Translations under genes and position numbers: made by a program
Shown: piece by piece, positions 34,835 to 43,342 of the stretch
How the letters are laid out: the number at the start of each line of letters is the position of its first letter
Numbering within the stretch: position 1 is the first letter of the stretch
The notes under the pieces: generated by a model
Told to the model about the DNA's origin: nothing
Seen by the model: only the letters and a program-made list of their open reading frames with translations
Databases searched by the model: none
Assembly: GCA_964458335.1 (NCBI GenBank)
Contig: CAYWIJ010000003.1
Location: forward strand, 1-64,000
Length of the DNA: 64,000 nucleotides
Direction: 5' to 3'
DNA from: Aalborg-AAW-1 sp964458335
GTDB lineage: Bacteria; Patescibacteriota; Gracilibacteria; Absconditabacterales; Absconditicoccaceae

Positions 34835-35947
34835 CTACACTTCTCCAATAATCAACCGTTCCCATTCTTCACTCAAAATATATGTTCTCGCTCTTTTAGA
34901 AGGATTTTCAATTTGGATAAAATTCTGTTCCAGCCATTTTTTGATTAAGCTGTTGGTGCTTCTTGCACTGATTCCCAAATGATCGGCAATTTCCTGCAAA
35001 TTGACTTCTTTGGTTTTTTGGAAAAGAGACAACACCTGACGCTGTTGCGGACGAAGCTCACGGAATTTCTCCGTCTGAAACGGGTCAGAATGTTCTGTTT
35101 TTTGTTCTGTTTCCTGAAAATCGGTTGCTTTTTCACGGACACTGTGAAATGCGATTGCCATTCCCTCCGTAAAATATTCCAGAAAAGGCGTAACATCGGC
35201 TTCAGCTCTCCCGAAGTAATAATTGTGGCTGTCTCCGATGGTCAACGCATTATAATATCCCTGCAGATTTTTGGCGTAATATTCTTCCAGTGAATAAATT
35301 CCTTTCAATCCGTAACCAGTTTTGTGAAGAATGAAAGTCGTTAGCAAACGTGCCGTTCTGCCATTGCCGTCATAATACGGATGAATCGTGGCAAACTGAT
35401 AATGAGCCAATGCTGCAATAATCGGTGCAGGAAGTTCTTGTAGCTCTATTTGCTGATTGATCCAATTCACAAGAGCTTTCATCATCAACGGAACGTCGAG
35501 AGCCTCAGGCGGCATATAGACGATTGAACCAGTGCTTCCGTCTTTGATGACGTTCTGTCCGTCACGATATGGACTTGGCTTTTTATTGCCTTTATAGACC
35601 ATTCCGTGAATGGATTGGATAAGCTTTTCTGTAATTGAAGCGTTATGTCTTAACTGGTCTTCAACATATTCCAAAGCTGCGAAATAGTTCCGTACTTCTT
35701 TCTCATCACGTTCTCTGCCTGGAAATCCGCTTTTACCCTCTACCACCTGCCTGACTTCTTCTTTCGTCAAAGAATTACCTTCAATCTGCGTCGAATAATG
35801 GGTGGTCATCAATCTTGCCGTTTCCCTCAGTGAAGCAATGACTTTTCCCGTAATCGGCAAAATAGTAATGGCTTCTTTATGTCTTTCGATTTGCAAAAGA
35901 TGATTGGCAACCGATGGTGTAATCTGAAAATTGGGTGTGAATTGCAT
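34835..35947 (-). CDS. Fic-family AMP-transferase (class II)
   Basis: A 370-aa protein. The N-terminal inhibitory motif STQIEGN (S/TxxxE[G/N]) comes before the Fic core; the catalytic motif is HPYYDGNGRTAR, with all key residues present. The C terminus has a winged helix-like part (NLQEIADHLGISARSTNSLI). Fic proteins add AMP to target proteins; with the inhibitory helix in front they self-regulate. No UGA codons. Start at 35947; a start 24 bases upstream is possible. No partner antitoxin is next to it. Confidence 0.85.
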   Translation of the reverse strand: MQFTPNFQITPSVANHLLQIERHKEAITILPITGKVIASLRETARLMTTHYSTQIEGNSLTKEEVRQVVEGKSGFPGRERDEKEVRNYFAALEYVEDQLRHNASITEKLIQSIHGMVYKGNKKPSPYRDGQNVIKDGSTGSIVYMPPEALDVPLMMKALVNWINQQIELQELPAPIIAALAHYQFATIHPYYDGNGRTARLLTTFILHKTGYGLKGIYSLEEYYAKNLQGYYNALTIGDSHNYYFGRAEADVTPFLEYFTEGMAIAFHSVREKATDFQETEQKTEHSDPFQTEKFRELRPQQRQVLSLFQKTKEVNLQEIADHLGISARSTNSLIKKWLEQNFIQIENPSKRARTYILSEEWERLIIGEV

Positions 35948-36084
35948 GATAAATCGTAAATAAAATAACAATACGAATATAATGAATTGTATTTAAAATG
36001 CAAATAAAATGTAATTAAAGTGTAAATAAAATATTTATAAATTGAGAAATAATGTATTTATTGATAATAAAGTCAGTTTTATTC

Positions 36085-36825
36085 CTAATATAATTCCGTT
36101 TTTTCTCCATCAAACAACTCCCAATTTTCAACCACATTCTGCTTCACTTCCTCCAGTGATTTAAACAGAAAATATGCTTTCGCATCGGCAAAACGCTTGT
36201 CTTCCTCAAGCTTTTTCATTACATTGATTTTACAGGATTCTAACTCAAAAATGCAAAGTATTCTTGAACCGTAGTCTATTCCAAATAAAGAACTCGGCTG
36301 TCCGTCTTTTAGTGCCAATACATGCTGTTCTAAAGATTGACAGACACGCTGTACATTCAGTCCGTTAAAAATTTCTATAGCGTACAATTCTTTTCTATGG
36401 AACGTTTGTAACATATAAATAGCATCAGCGATCAGGTAGTCGTTTTCCCCAAACGGAATAGTGGTCTCTGCTCTGAAACCTTTCCTTTTTCCTGTAGAAA
36501 TCTTATCAAAATAGTTTTTAAAAAAGAGCAGTTCAACATCATTACGATGAGAAATCTGCTCTTGGAAAGCAATATGCACGTCTACTGTATGAATTCTGTG
36601 AAAATAATCCTGTTGAAACAGTACGGTATTTCATTTGGGAACTCTGATGGTCATTGTTGGACTCAAACGCTCCTGGATAAGCTCTGCACCGTATTTGGTC
36701 AGATGATGTATGCTTTCCAGTTTTCATAATTTCGGATGCACTCCAAAAGCAACGGAACCCACAAGCGGATTTTTCCACAATCTGAGCTCCGAGATTTGTG
36801 CGTTAATGTTTGTTCTTTTGGTCAT
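36085..36825 (-). CDS. Replication-relaxation-like protein, UGA = Gly
   Basis: A 246-aa protein. Two UGA codons are read as Gly (VHPKL-G-KLESIHHLTKYG; IRVPK-G-NTVLFQQDYFHRI). Its end was visible under the standard code, but the start was not. The layout (N-terminal winged-helix-like part, then DVHIAFQEQ and ADAIYML) resembles proteins called replication-relaxation next to TraG-like ATPases in Bacteroidota and CPR. It lies between the ATPase gene and fic on the same strand. Confidence 0.6.
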
Positions 36826-36849
36826 TATTCAAAGAGAGAGCATTTGTCA

Positions 36850-37000
36850 GATGGTCAGGAACTTATAGTTAGCTAAAGCAAGCAGGATTTTTTCCTGCGA
36901 AGGAGACAGCGTCCTGAAAAAAAGTCTTTTGGTAATCATAAGCAAAAGGATAACAAGCTAAAAATGACGAAAACCCGTCTTCGTTTGTTATACCGAGAAT
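36850..37000. terminator. Hairpin between the ATPase and the replication-relaxation gene
   Basis: GCAGGA-tttttt-TCCTGC (about 36883-36898) forms a short hairpin followed by mixed sequence. Possibly an attenuator or mRNA-processing site between the two minus-strand genes. Weak. Confidence 0.3.
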
Positions 37001-37002
37001 TC

Positions 37003-38283
37003 TTACAGTTGAAATTTGGGTTTGAAACTATCGGTGGACTCCGTACAGTTTTGAGATAAAGCAATGGATCTATCTTTCTCAGATTCTTTGTTATTCCTGT
37101 ACAAGGAGCTTTGGGAAAGGATTTGAGTTTTGAGTTTTTCCTGTTCTTTTTTGGAAAGGAAATATTTTTTATGGTGTTTAATCAGAAAATCAGGACTCTT
37201 GATTTTCACAGCCGGATAATGGTCTTGTTTGAGATAAAAGCGAAAAGGCGGCAGAAATTTTAAGGTATGTAAGGGCACCCCTAAATCTCCTGCCTGTTCC
37301 TTTAATGCGGGGAATCCGTTGATACCGACCAGTTTTACCGCTGTATTGTTCAGAATCATGTTTTTAAGCGACGTCGGAAGCTGGTTTAGGGACTGTGTCC
37401 CCGTAAGCAGATGAACCTTGTATTTTCTTGCTTCGGAAAATATGGTTTCCATACTGGATGAAGCAAAATTATGAAATTCATCCACTACGAGATAACAGGA
37501 TTTTCTATACTTTTCTTCTGTAAAAGCCCTTTGCAGTGCGATGCTGAGCAAGGTTGCCGAGATAAGTTTTCCAAGAGCTTTACTCGTGTCTTCTCACAAT
37601 TTTCCTTTGGAAAGATTAAAGAGGATCACCTTTCACTGTTGCAGTTCTTTCTTCAAATCAAAATCGGATTTTCCATTCATCATTTGGTAAAAGATGTAAT
37701 TGTTCTGAAGATGCTGCAACCTTGTGTAAACAGACAGTTTAGTAACACTATACCTCTTATTCTGAAATGCAGTTTCAAAGAATTTTCTGTAAACGGAATG
37801 CCTGGATTGTTTACCCAGTTCAATCCGTTGTTCATTAGTTTCATCATTCATAAAATCCTGTAAATCTGACAACCCGCAGTTTCCTTTTTCAAACAAGACA
37901 GCCAAACAAGGTTTGAGTAAAGTTTCCATTTGCAGGGACATTCCTGCTTCGGGAATCAGTTCGGATAAGGTTTTGGCGAACTGCTGAGAAAGCAGGTCTA
38001 TCATTTTCGGATCAGTAATGCGTTGTCGAAAAGGGTTGATACAGGGAATTCTGTTTTTTTCCCATTGGGGGTCTATGTAGATGATGCGTTTGGGTTTCAG
38101 TTGATTCAGACGAAAAGCCAATACACGCTCCGCCAAGTCTCCGTGCGGGTCTAACAAAACAATGGAAGACCATTGTTTTTTGTGAGAATAGTATTGCAAA
38201 TGATAAATAAGCGATTGAAGGAAAACTGATTTGCCTGAACCTGTTCTTCACGTGATGATCAGGTGTCTTTTTACCAATTTCAT
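37003..38283 (-). CDS. VirD4/HerA-like DNA-transfer ATPase, UGA = Gly
   Basis: A 426-aa protein. Three UGA codons are read as glycine. One lies in Walker A (IIT-G-RTGSGKSVFLQSL), the others in LQQ-G-KVILFNLSKGKL-G-EDTSK. Walker B is YLVVDEFHNFASSS, with TGTQSLNQLP after it, the TraG/VirD4 pattern. Without UGA = Gly the gene falls into three pieces and loses its nucleotide-binding loop. The open frame extends ~38 codons upstream of the ATG at 38283 (no good start codon), so the N terminus is uncertain and may be shortened. Confidence 0.85.
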
Positions 38284-38784
38284 ATAAACAGGGACAGGCT
38301 TTGGACTAAAAAATAGAGTCTGACACGGTAGTCGATAAAGTCGATAAGGTTTTTCAGGAAGTTCATTTTTATAGATAAGTAAGAAATAAAAACGGAGGTG
38401 TTACATATCTTTATTTCTGTGGATTGCAAGTCCTTCTTACAACAACTCTCAAAATTGTCACCTATCGGTGGGTATTGTTTAAGAAATCATTTAAACTATC
38501 TTTTTGAGTATCTCCAAAGGAACAGGGAAACCTTAGAAAACATCAAGGACTATCTCTGTTTTTTCCTGCAAGAACCCCATCATTATTCCATTTATTTTCT
38601 TCTCTTTTTCCTATTGACATATTTATAAAATGTAAAGTCAAACTGTACCACATTCCCTTGCTTTTAAAACAAAAATCCATACAAGCACCATCGTCGTCGA
38701 CAACAACCAAATCACAGAAAACAAAAATGTAAACAAAAAAGAAACAGCAATTATCAATTTACTCACCTTTAAAACAAAAAAGAA

Positions 38785-39000
38785 ATGGAAAACAAAATCA
38801 ACAAAACAGTCAATCTGGAATTAGTCGGAATTGACGGAAACGCCTTTGCTATTATGGGAGCATTCTCAAAACAGGCAAGACGTGAACGCTGGACAGAGGA
38901 AGAAATCAAAACCGTACTGGATGAAGCCAAAAGCGGAGATTACAATCATCTCCTCGCAACCATTATGGACTATTGCGAGCCGAAAGATGAAGAAGAGTAA
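38785..39000 (+). CDS. Hypothetical mobile-element protein
   Basis: A 71-aa acidic protein: KTVNLELVGIDGNAFAIMGA, FSKQARRERWTEEEIKTVL. I associate this pattern with small proteins of Bacteroidota mobile elements, where it is common and of unknown function. The A-rich leader aaaacaaaaaagaa before the ATG resembles those of 43091. The region 38399-38784 holds A/T-rich DNA and no gene I trust. Confidence 0.55.
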   Translation: MENKINKTVNLELVGIDGNAFAIMGAFSKQARRERWTEEEIKTVLDEAKSGDYNHLLATIMDYCEPKDEEE

Positions 39001-39055
39001 AATCCAAAAGACAAGCAACAACAAATGTATTAACCCCTTAAAAATCAAAAAAGTT

Positions 39056-39655
39056 ATGGGAACAAGAAATTTAACCGTAGTGGTATCCAATCAGGAAGTT
39101 AAAATTGCCCAATACGGACAATGGGACGGATATCCTGAAGGACAGGGAATTACCATTCTGTCATTCCTGCAAGAACTTTGCAGAATAGAGGAACTGAAAG
39201 GAATATTGCCTAAAATCCGTTTTCAGAACGAAGACGACATCAAAGAGCAAAATGACTTTCTGAAATCTATCGGATCAGAGAGTGGATGGCTGAACAAGGA
39301 ACAGGCAGAGAAATTAAAAGAACGCTATCCACTTCAGCACCGTGATGTGGGAGGAGAAATTCTGGAAAAAATATTGGAATTTGATTATCTGCCTGAAATC
39401 GTGCTGGTCAATGCCTACAGCTTTGCTTCCGACAGTTTATGGTGCGAATGGGCGTATGTCATTGATTTGGATAAGGAAACGTTTGAAGTTTATGAGGGAT
39501 TAAACCAATCGGGAATTACTCCCGAAGACAGGTTCTATTCCCTGTATAAGGAAGAAAACGAATTCTATCCTGTGAAAATCATCCAAAGTTTTTCACTCGA
39601 TGAACTGCCCGATGATGAAGAGTTTCTAAACTTCTTCAAATGAACAGAATCGTAA
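39056..39655 (+). CDS. Hypothetical mobile-element protein
   Basis: A 195- or 199-aa protein (MGTRNLTVVVSNQEVKIAQY; CEWAYVIDLDKETFEVYEGL). With the standard code it ends at TGA 39641-39643; with UGA = Gly it gains GTES and ends at TAA 39655. Given the neighbours I use the longer end. Resembles proteins of unknown function of phage and plasmids that start MGTRNL/MGNRSL. Role unknown. Confidence 0.55.
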
Positions 39656-39694
39656 AGATTTACTATTTATAATCATTCAACAACATTATTAAAG

Positions 39695-40129
39695 ATGAAA
39701 CAATCATATTTAGAATTTTACGATAATTTGGATAAAGCAAGAGACAGGGCTTTATGGCTTGAGTTTGAACACAGGAATATTCCGAAGCAGTTTGTGGTAT
39801 TTGACGGACCCGAAGATAATTTTGCCGTTGCCGATATGACGACTGCCGAAGAAATGGAAGTCAGCCATCATTATTATTCGCTTCCCGAAAGCTACGAACA
39901 CCTTTCGTATGGGGATTTGAAAGCGATTTCCAAAGACACGGAAATGCTTCCGCATTGGGAAGAGTTGCTTGGAAAATTTGCCGTAATGGAAGGAGAACTC
40001 CTTCGCTATATTCTGCAATACCATATTCCTTTGGAAAAGATAATCCGTTACGAACTCGCCAATCGTGGTTTCGATGAGAACCACCAATGGATCGGGTTTG
40101 AAAAAGCAGAAGAAATCTGGCTGAAATAA
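39695..40129 (+). CDS. Hypothetical protein
   Basis: A 144-aa acidic protein with Phe/Tyr-rich stretches (VFDGPEDNFAVADMTTAEEM; LRYILQYHIPLEKIIRYELA). No homologous domain that I recognise. In the same direction as its neighbours, 40-50 bases apart, so probably one operon. Ends in TAA. Confidence 0.55.
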   Translation: MKQSYLEFYDNLDKARDRALWLEFEHRNIPKQFVVFDGPEDNFAVADMTTAEEMEVSHHYYSLPESYEHLSYGDLKAISKDTEMLPHWEELLGKFAVMEGELLRYILQYHIPLEKIIRYELANRGFDENHQWIGFEKAEEIWLK

Positions 40130-40153
40130 AAGTATAACCTTAAAAATAATGAA

Positions 40154-40363
40154 ATGTTAAAAGAAGTGTATGTGATTCATCTTGCCGATGAAAACGGGGA
40201 ATTCAATTGGATATATACCTATCCGAAACCGTATTACCCGACAAAACAGGAGGCGGAAGAAATCAGAAAAAGGCTGATCAAACTGGACATCGCCGTTACA
40301 GAAGACAATTGTATTGTGAAAAAATTATACAGAATAAAATCTGAAAATCAAAAAAATGTCTAA
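40154..40363 (+). CDS. Small hypothetical protein
   Basis: A 69-aa protein (MLKEVYVIHLADENGEFNWI ... RKRLIKLDIAVTEDNCIV). Not recognised. In the accessory operon of the code-25 element. Confidence 0.5.
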   Translation: MLKEVYVIHLADENGEFNWIYTYPKPYYPTKQEAEEIRKRLIKLDIAVTEDNCIVKKLYRIKSENQKNV

Positions 40364-40381
40364 CAATTAAAATCTAAAACA

Positions 40382-40840
40382 ATGAACGAAAACAAAACGG
40401 CACTCTTGAAAATATTTTCAGCAGTGCTGAAAGAACGCTCTAAAACAGAGCCACAGTATCAATCCATCAGTCCCGAAATGGTAAAATATTTTTCCAGAAA
40501 GGAGCTGATTGAGATTATTACCCATATTTACGATGATGATGTTCCGTCAGAACACAACATTGCAGAAATGGAAAACGAAGAGCTTTTACAGCTTATCGGA
40601 GATAATTTCAGTATTATTTCCTATGTAATGAGCAGATGGAGCAAAGAGATTTCACAACTTCCGACTCTCCAACAATGGATGCATTCCAGAGTTCATTCTG
40701 CTTCTGAAACTAAAGAGGAAGAAAATGCTGAACCAAAATCGGAAGAAAAACCATCAGAAATTTTGGAATCTCCGAAACAGGAAGCCAAAATTGAATCAAA
40801 AGCGGTTTCCAAAAAAACCGAAAAGGCTAAGAATACTTAA
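40382..40840 (+). CDS. Hypothetical acidic protein with Lys/Glu tail
   Basis: A 152-aa protein. Residues 1-100 are helical (MVKYFSRKELIEIITHIYDD, IISYVMSRWSKEISQLPTL); the last 50 form a Glu/Lys/Pro tail without fold. Not recognised. It comes just before the methyltransferase pair. Confidence 0.5.
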   Translation: MNENKTALLKIFSAVLKERSKTEPQYQSISPEMVKYFSRKELIEIITHIYDDDVPSEHNIAEMENEELLQLIGDNFSIISYVMSRWSKEISQLPTLQQWMHSRVHSASETKEEENAEPKSEEKPSEILESPKQEAKIESKAVSKKTEKAKNT

Positions 40841-40934
40841 ACCTTTTCAATCCGTAAATGGCTTGTTATCTACGAGCCATTTTCTATTGAACATTCAACG
40901 ATTCTTATCATCTTTTACCCTTTCAAAAATAAAA

Positions 40935-41765
40935 ATGACTGTAACCCAAAATCAAAAACCCAAAGTCTTGCTCAAAACGCCGATTTCTTATTATTGAGGG
41001 AAACAGAATATGCTCAAACATATTCTTCCTTTAATCCCGGAACATAGCATTTATATTGAACCTTATTTCTGAGGCGGTTCTCTTTACCGGGCAAAAACTC
41101 CCGTGAATTGCGAAGTCATCAATGATGTGAATATGAATCTGGTTAATTTCTATCAGGTACTTCAAAACAGGGGAGAAGAGCTTCAAACCAAAATCAGGGA
41201 AACCTTACTGAGCAGGGAAACCTATAGAAAAGCGATGCTCATATATGATTGTCCCCGGTTGTTTGCCGATAATCCGGTTATCAGAGCGTGGGCTTTGTAT
41301 GTGGTTACCAATCAGGGTTTTTTGAACAGGGTGTGAAGCCGGTGATTCGATAAAGAAAAAAGATCAGCACTCAACTTCCAGAACAAGGTAGATATGTTCG
41401 GTATCGATTTGATCGAAAGGATCCGTTATACCCAGATCGAACAGAATGAAGCCCGAAAAGTGATTCAAAGCAGGGATAGGGAAGATGCCTTCATTTACTG
41501 TGATCCTCCCTATATCAATACCAATATGGGACATTACTCAAAAACTTATTCTGAAGAAGATTTCATTCGTGATTTGGAGGTGTTGTGAAACCTCCAATGA
41601 AAATTTTTGTTATCGAATTATCCCTGAGAAATTCTAAATTTCTATATTAAAAAGTACAACCGGTATGTGAGAACCTTTGACAAACCCTTATCAGCCAGTC
41701 ATAATACCAAAGCCGGAAAATCGAGAAGAAAAACAGAAGTATTGGTTGCGAATTATCCGATTTAG
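40935..41765 (+). CDS. Dam-type adenine DNA methyltransferase, UGA = Gly
   Basis: A 276-aa protein readable only with UGA = Gly, with at least seven such codons. Motif I reads YY-G-GKQNMLKHILPLI and the following EPYF-G-GGSLYRA; motif IV is DPPYINTNMGHYSKTY. These are class D12 (Dam) motifs, and the UGA codons stand exactly at the AdoMet-binding glycines. Under the standard code the gene is cut in at least four pieces. It would modify adenine in the element and perhaps the host. Same frame as the cytosine methyltransferase that follows. Confidence 0.9.
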
Positions 41766-41785
41766 AGTCAAGAACCAAGAACACC

Positions 41786-41986
41786 ATGAACCAACAACCA
41801 TTAACTCATTTACTTTCTAAAAACAAAAATGGAATGAACCAATCCCCGAAAACTGCTACATCCGACACCAAACAAAAACCACCCAAATTCCGTACGCTTA
41901 CAAAAAGAAAACAGCAAAGACCATTTAAAAACGAAGAAATTCCCATCTGAAGAATTAGAAAAGAATACGAAAAATATAAACTATAA
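41786..41986 (+). CDS. Small basic ORF overlapping the methyltransferase start
   Basis: A 66-aa frame with one UGA = Gly (NEEIPI-G-RIRKEYEKYKL), basic, ends TAA. It overlaps most of the N-terminal part of the cytosine methyltransferase in another frame. Its protein-like look makes it a candidate real N-terminal part or a separate small gene; one of the two frames should be wrong. Low confidence. Confidence 0.3.
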
Positions 41987-43001
41987 CCGGAAACTTTCCG
42001 AAGGTTACCCTGAATCCCACGGACTGAAAGTTTTCTGAACTTTTATGGGCGGTGGCGGTTCGACAATGGGGTACAAGTTGGCAGGATTTGAGCATTTGGG
42101 AGGTGTTGAAATCGACAAAAAAATGGCAAGAATCTACCAAGCCAATCATACTCCAAAATACTTTTATTTGGAAGACATTAGAGATTTTAACAAACGTGAT
42201 GACCTTCCCGAAGAATTATACCATTTGGATATTTTGGACGGTTCGCCTCCTTGCAGCACCTTTTCCATGTCTTGAAAGCGTGAACAGAATCGATGAAAGG
42301 AAAAAATATTCAAAGAAGGGCAGAAAAAACAAATACTAGACGAACTCGTTTTTGAGTTTTGTAATACTGTCAACAAACTAAAACCAAAGGTCGCCCTAAT
42401 GGAAAATGTTCCGTGACTCATTGCAGGAAGAGCAAAAAAATATGCCATTGAAATCTACGAAAGGCTGGAAAATTTAGGATATGAAGTACAAATATTCAAA
42501 CTCAATTCAGCAACGATGGGTGTCCCTCAAGCTCGTGAACGTATCTTCTTTATTGCAAGAAGGAAAGATTTGAATCTGCCCCAATTGGTTTTAAACTTCA
42601 ACGAGTCTCCCGTTTATTTTGGAGAAATTGCCGATAAAAATTCAACTTCTCATCCTCCATTACGACCTTCCATTATCCAAAGACGACCGTTTGTAGAATT
42701 TGGAGACCAAAATCTGAAATTTGCCAATGCCAAGTACAGAAATATCAATACCTTCAATGCATTCTTCAGCACCTATATTTTGTACGATAACATTGTTGCT
42801 CCCACACTTACTTCCGGCGGTGCAAATGTCTATTACAACGAAGTTCGCAATCTCAACGACACCGAATATATCCGCATCAGTAGTTTTCCAAGTGATTTTA
42901 ATTTCTGTGGAATCTCTGTCCGTTATGTTTGCGGAATGAGTGTTCCGCCATTGATGACGGCTAGAATAGCCGATGAAATTAGGAAACAGTGGTTTTGATA
43001 A
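41829..43001 (+). CDS. C5-cytosine DNA methyltransferase, UGA = Gly
   Basis: About 390 aa. Motif I: KVF-G-TFMGGGGSTMGYKLAGF; motif IV: LDGSPPCSTFSMS-G, with the catalytic Cys in PPCS; motif VI: MENVP-G-LIAGRA; motif VIII-like ARERIFFIARR; motif X: LTSGGANVYY and MSVPPLMTARIADEI. UGA glycines occur in or next to several motifs. The start is uncertain: the ATG at 41829 is in frame, but its first ~55 residues look atypical; the true start may be nearer 42000. Ends WF-G-TAA. Confidence 0.85.
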
Positions 43002-43090
43002 TGTACCAATTTAGCAATGGAACAATGAAATGCCAATTTCCGTCAACTAAAAATCATCAACCCAATTTACCTTTTAAAACAAAAACTGAA

Positions 43091-43243
43091 ATGAAAATCA
43101 AAAAAACAAAATGAAAAAAAACTGAAACTTCATCAGGAAAAAAATATTCGGAATGAAACAACAAAACGCCTTCCATCGGACAGGTCTTGTCTGAATTATT
43201 GCGGATCATCGAACAAGTAGAAAAAGAAAATGAGAGTAGTTAA
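43091..43243 (+). CDS. Small basic protein, UGA = Gly
   Basis: A 50-aa protein with two UGA codons as glycine (KKTK-G-KKTETSSGKKYSE-G-NNKTPSIG), followed by QVLSELLRIIEQVEKENESS and TAA. Invisible under the standard code. The A-rich leader before the ATG matches the other element genes. Function unknown. Confidence 0.5.
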
Positions 43244-43342
43244 GTTGCTCTTTTTTATTATTGTTCGATAATAGGTTGATATTAAGTATATTTTGATTAT
43301 ACTAATATTTGTATCGAACTTTTATACTATTATAATACGGAT

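Noticed and set aside
38399..38784. A possible ~50-codon code-25 ORF on the minus strand
   Set aside because: No motif, poor composition and no typical leader; not enough support.
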